DNA of 22,474 nt from Lachnospiraceae bacterium (GTDB taxonomy: Bacteria > Bacillota_A > Clostridia > Lachnospirales > Lachnospiraceae). Positions 21,245 to 22,474 of this stretch are shown here, piece after piece. Every line of letters starts with the position of its first letter. The stretch's first letter is position 1. Location of the stretch: positions 1 to 22,474 of the forward strand of contig JAFZQP010000161.1 in assembly GCA_017620345.1 (NCBI GenBank). The letters run 5' to 3'. The notes under the pieces were generated by a model, which made no database searches, was not told where the DNA came from, and worked only from the letters and a program-made list of their open reading frames with translations. Made by a program: the position numbers and the translations under genes.

Positions 21245-22251
21245 CGAACGCCTCCCTCATATATCTTCCTGATGACATCCTCCGTGGAGATCTCCTCGAT
21301 CTGCATATCACGGATCTTCATGGACTGCTGCAACGTATTTAAAACATTCACAACACTTGTCTTGTCCTCATCAACGAGGATCGATATCCAGTTTTCATCG
21401 ATCCCGGTCTCCAGATCGGGAAATATCGCATGTATCGCCTCCCGTTGTTCGGCAGGATCTCCGCTGATCCTGAGTTTTAATGTTCTGTAGGAGCCGAAGA
21501 AACTCTTCAAGTGCTGCATGTCGTTATCGTACAGCATCTTCCCCTTGTCTATGATTATGATACGCTTGCAGAGCGCATCCACATCCCCCATATCGTGCGT
21601 CGTCAGGATAACGGTCGTATGCTTTTTCTCATTGAGCAGCCGGATCAGTTCACGGATCCTTGCCTTCATTGACACATCCAGACCGATGGTAGGTTCATCG
21701 AGGAATACGATCTTGGGATTGTGCAAAAAAGCAGCCAGTATATCGCTTAACGTTCTCTGTCCCAGAGACATCTGCCGGACCGGCTTATGGAGCAGGCTTT
21801 CCATATCTGCGATCGAATTGTAAAAGGAAAGCATCTCCTGATACTGATCATCCGGGATCTGATAGATGTCTTTTAGCAGTTTTAGGGATTCGATCAGCGG
21901 CAGGGCCCACCACAGCTGCGAACGCTGACCGAAAACAACACCGATATCCTGCGAATTCCTTGCCCGGTTCTTATACGGAACGACTCCGTTGACCAATATC
22001 TCTCCCGATGTCGGTTCGAGCACGCCCGTCATCATCTTGATGGTCGTTGATTTTCCGGCACCGTTAGGTCCGAGATAACCGACGATCTCTCCTCTCGGGA
22101 TCTCTACCGATATATGATCAACGGCCGTAACTGTCTTATAGTCTCTGGAAAAAAGATCCATGATGCTTCCCTTTAATCCCTCTCTGCGGTTCAGCACCTT
22201 GAATTCTTTCACGATCCCGTTCATTACGATTGCGTTTTCTTTTTTACTCAT
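21241..22251 (-). CDS. ABC exporter ATP-binding protein
   Basis: I prefer the ATG at 22251 (MSKKENAIV) because AAGGAG lies ten bases upstream; the ATG at 22260 is only one base from that site. The 336-residue protein has Walker A GPNGAGKSTT (61-70), the Q-loop region VVFGQRSQLWWALP (about 106-119), the signature SLGQR (162-166), Walker B IVFLDEP (181-187) and the switch His219 in TTHD. FGQRSQLWW is a hallmark of the ATPases that partner ABC-2_6/DUF990 permeases. The C-terminal 100 residues form the regulatory extension common in drug-exporter ATPases. It powers export by the two permeases downstream, with an ATGA overlap. The operon starts here, facing away from an AraC-like gene. Confidence 0.96.
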   Translation of the reverse strand: MSKKENAIVMNGIVKEFKVLNRREGLKGSIMDLFSRDYKTVTAVDHISVEIPRGEIVGYLGPNGAGKSTTIKMMTGVLEPTSGEILVNGVVPYKNRARNSQDIGVVFGQRSQLWWALPLIESLKLLKDIYQIPDDQYQEMLSFYNSIADMESLLHKPVRQMSLGQRTLSDILAAFLHNPKIVFLDEPTIGLDVSMKARIRELIRLLNEKKHTTVILTTHDMGDVDALCKRIIIIDKGKMLYDNDMQHLKSFFGSYRTLKLRISGDPAEQREAIHAIFPDLETGIDENWISILVDEDKTSVVNVLNTLQQSMKIRDMQIEEISTEDVIRKIYEGGVR

Positions 22252-22260
22252 CAGCTTCAT

Positions 22261-22365
22261 GCTCCTTGATAAAAATGATATTTTGTATTATACTCTGCCT
22301 TATGTAAGATAAATAGTCATATTATTCCTCATTTTTATAACAATATTTTATATGGGTGCAAAATA
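22261..22365. promoter_or_regulatory. Divergent AT-rich control region of exporter operon
   Basis: On the minus strand TATAAT (22287-22292) lies about 35 bp before the ATPase start, with only a weak -35 (TATTTA) 17 nt upstream. CTTATGTAAG at 22299-22308 is an imperfect palindrome in the spacer. On the plus strand nothing close to consensus is clear. Control of the exporter by the divergent AraC-like gene is possible. Confidence 0.4.
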
Positions 22366-22474
22366 GTGATAAATGAATACAGGGGTCTGGTCAGGACAAG
22401 AGATGACGGATCGGAACTTATAAACTATAACGATGCTTCTTTTCCCTCCTATATTCATGACGGATATGTCTACA
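22366..22474 (+). CDS. Start of probable AraC-family regulator, cut by window edge
   Basis: A GTG at 22366, with a weak GGGTG about nine bases upstream, opens a frame that stays open for 36 codons to the end: MINEYRGLVRTRDDGSELI and then NYNDASFPSYIHDGYVY. The pattern of a 'YND-x-FP-x-YI-x-x-G' strand near the N-terminus is common in AraC regulators with a cupin sensor. There is no HTH to confirm it within the window. It is divergent from the exporter operon, as local regulators often are. The alternative is any other protein with a short N-terminal match. Confidence 0.5.
   Translation, partial: MINEYRGLVRTRDDGSELINYNDASFPSYIHDGYVY

Overview
The window looks like part of the chromosome of an anaerobic Clostridia species, probably Lachnospiraceae-like. 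The grounds are AGGAGG-type ribosome sites, many ATA isoleucine codons, Ala/Glu/Pro-rich lipoprotein linkers, AraC-type sugar regulators, and an ABC sugar importer without its own ATPase. The species cannot be fixed from sequence alone. I see no rRNA, tRNA, CRISPR array, transposase or phage structural gene.

Region 1 (1-5244, minus strand) holds an AraC-type regulator followed closely by three lipoprotein genes. The third runs off the left edge and the second is broken by a frameshift. The three look like a mosaic: two share an almost identical N-terminal segment (a 147-148 bp direct repeat), and two share a C-terminal module with Asp-rich DxSGDG loops. A fourth relative with the same kind of loop lies at 17253-18686.

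Region 2 (5312-7898, plus strand) is a tight three-gene operon: zinc-dependent alcohol dehydrogenase, aldo/keto reductase, and an RbsD/FucU-family sugar mutarotase very like FucU. It is divergent from the AraC gene and suggests mutarotation plus redox conversion of a free sugar such as L-fucose or a relative.

Region 3 (7885-16153, minus strand) is an oligosaccharide-uptake operon: a canonical GH36 alpha-galactosidase, a sugar-binding lipoprotein, two MalF/MalG-type permeases, a divergent second GH36-like enzyme, and a YczE/YitT-type membrane protein. Neither GH36 protein has a signal peptide, so imported alpha-galactosides are probably cut in the cytoplasm. The operon runs tail to tail into region 2, with a 14 bp overlap. 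A divergent AraC regulator (16326-17153) is the likely controller.

Region 4 (17154-22474) contains a terminator, the lone lipoprotein relative, an AT-rich divergent intergenic region with repeats around a strong promoter, an XRE-type regulator, and a three-gene ABC-2-type exporter. The start of another AraC-like gene lies at the right edge.

The most interesting reading is that alpha-galactoside uptake and cleavage is paired with a FucU-type mutarotase and two oxidoreductases. That would suit a fucosylated alpha-galactoside or alpha-GalNAc glycan of blood-group type, but this is inference. The mosaic lipoprotein family is the strongest unexplained feature seen directly in the sequence.
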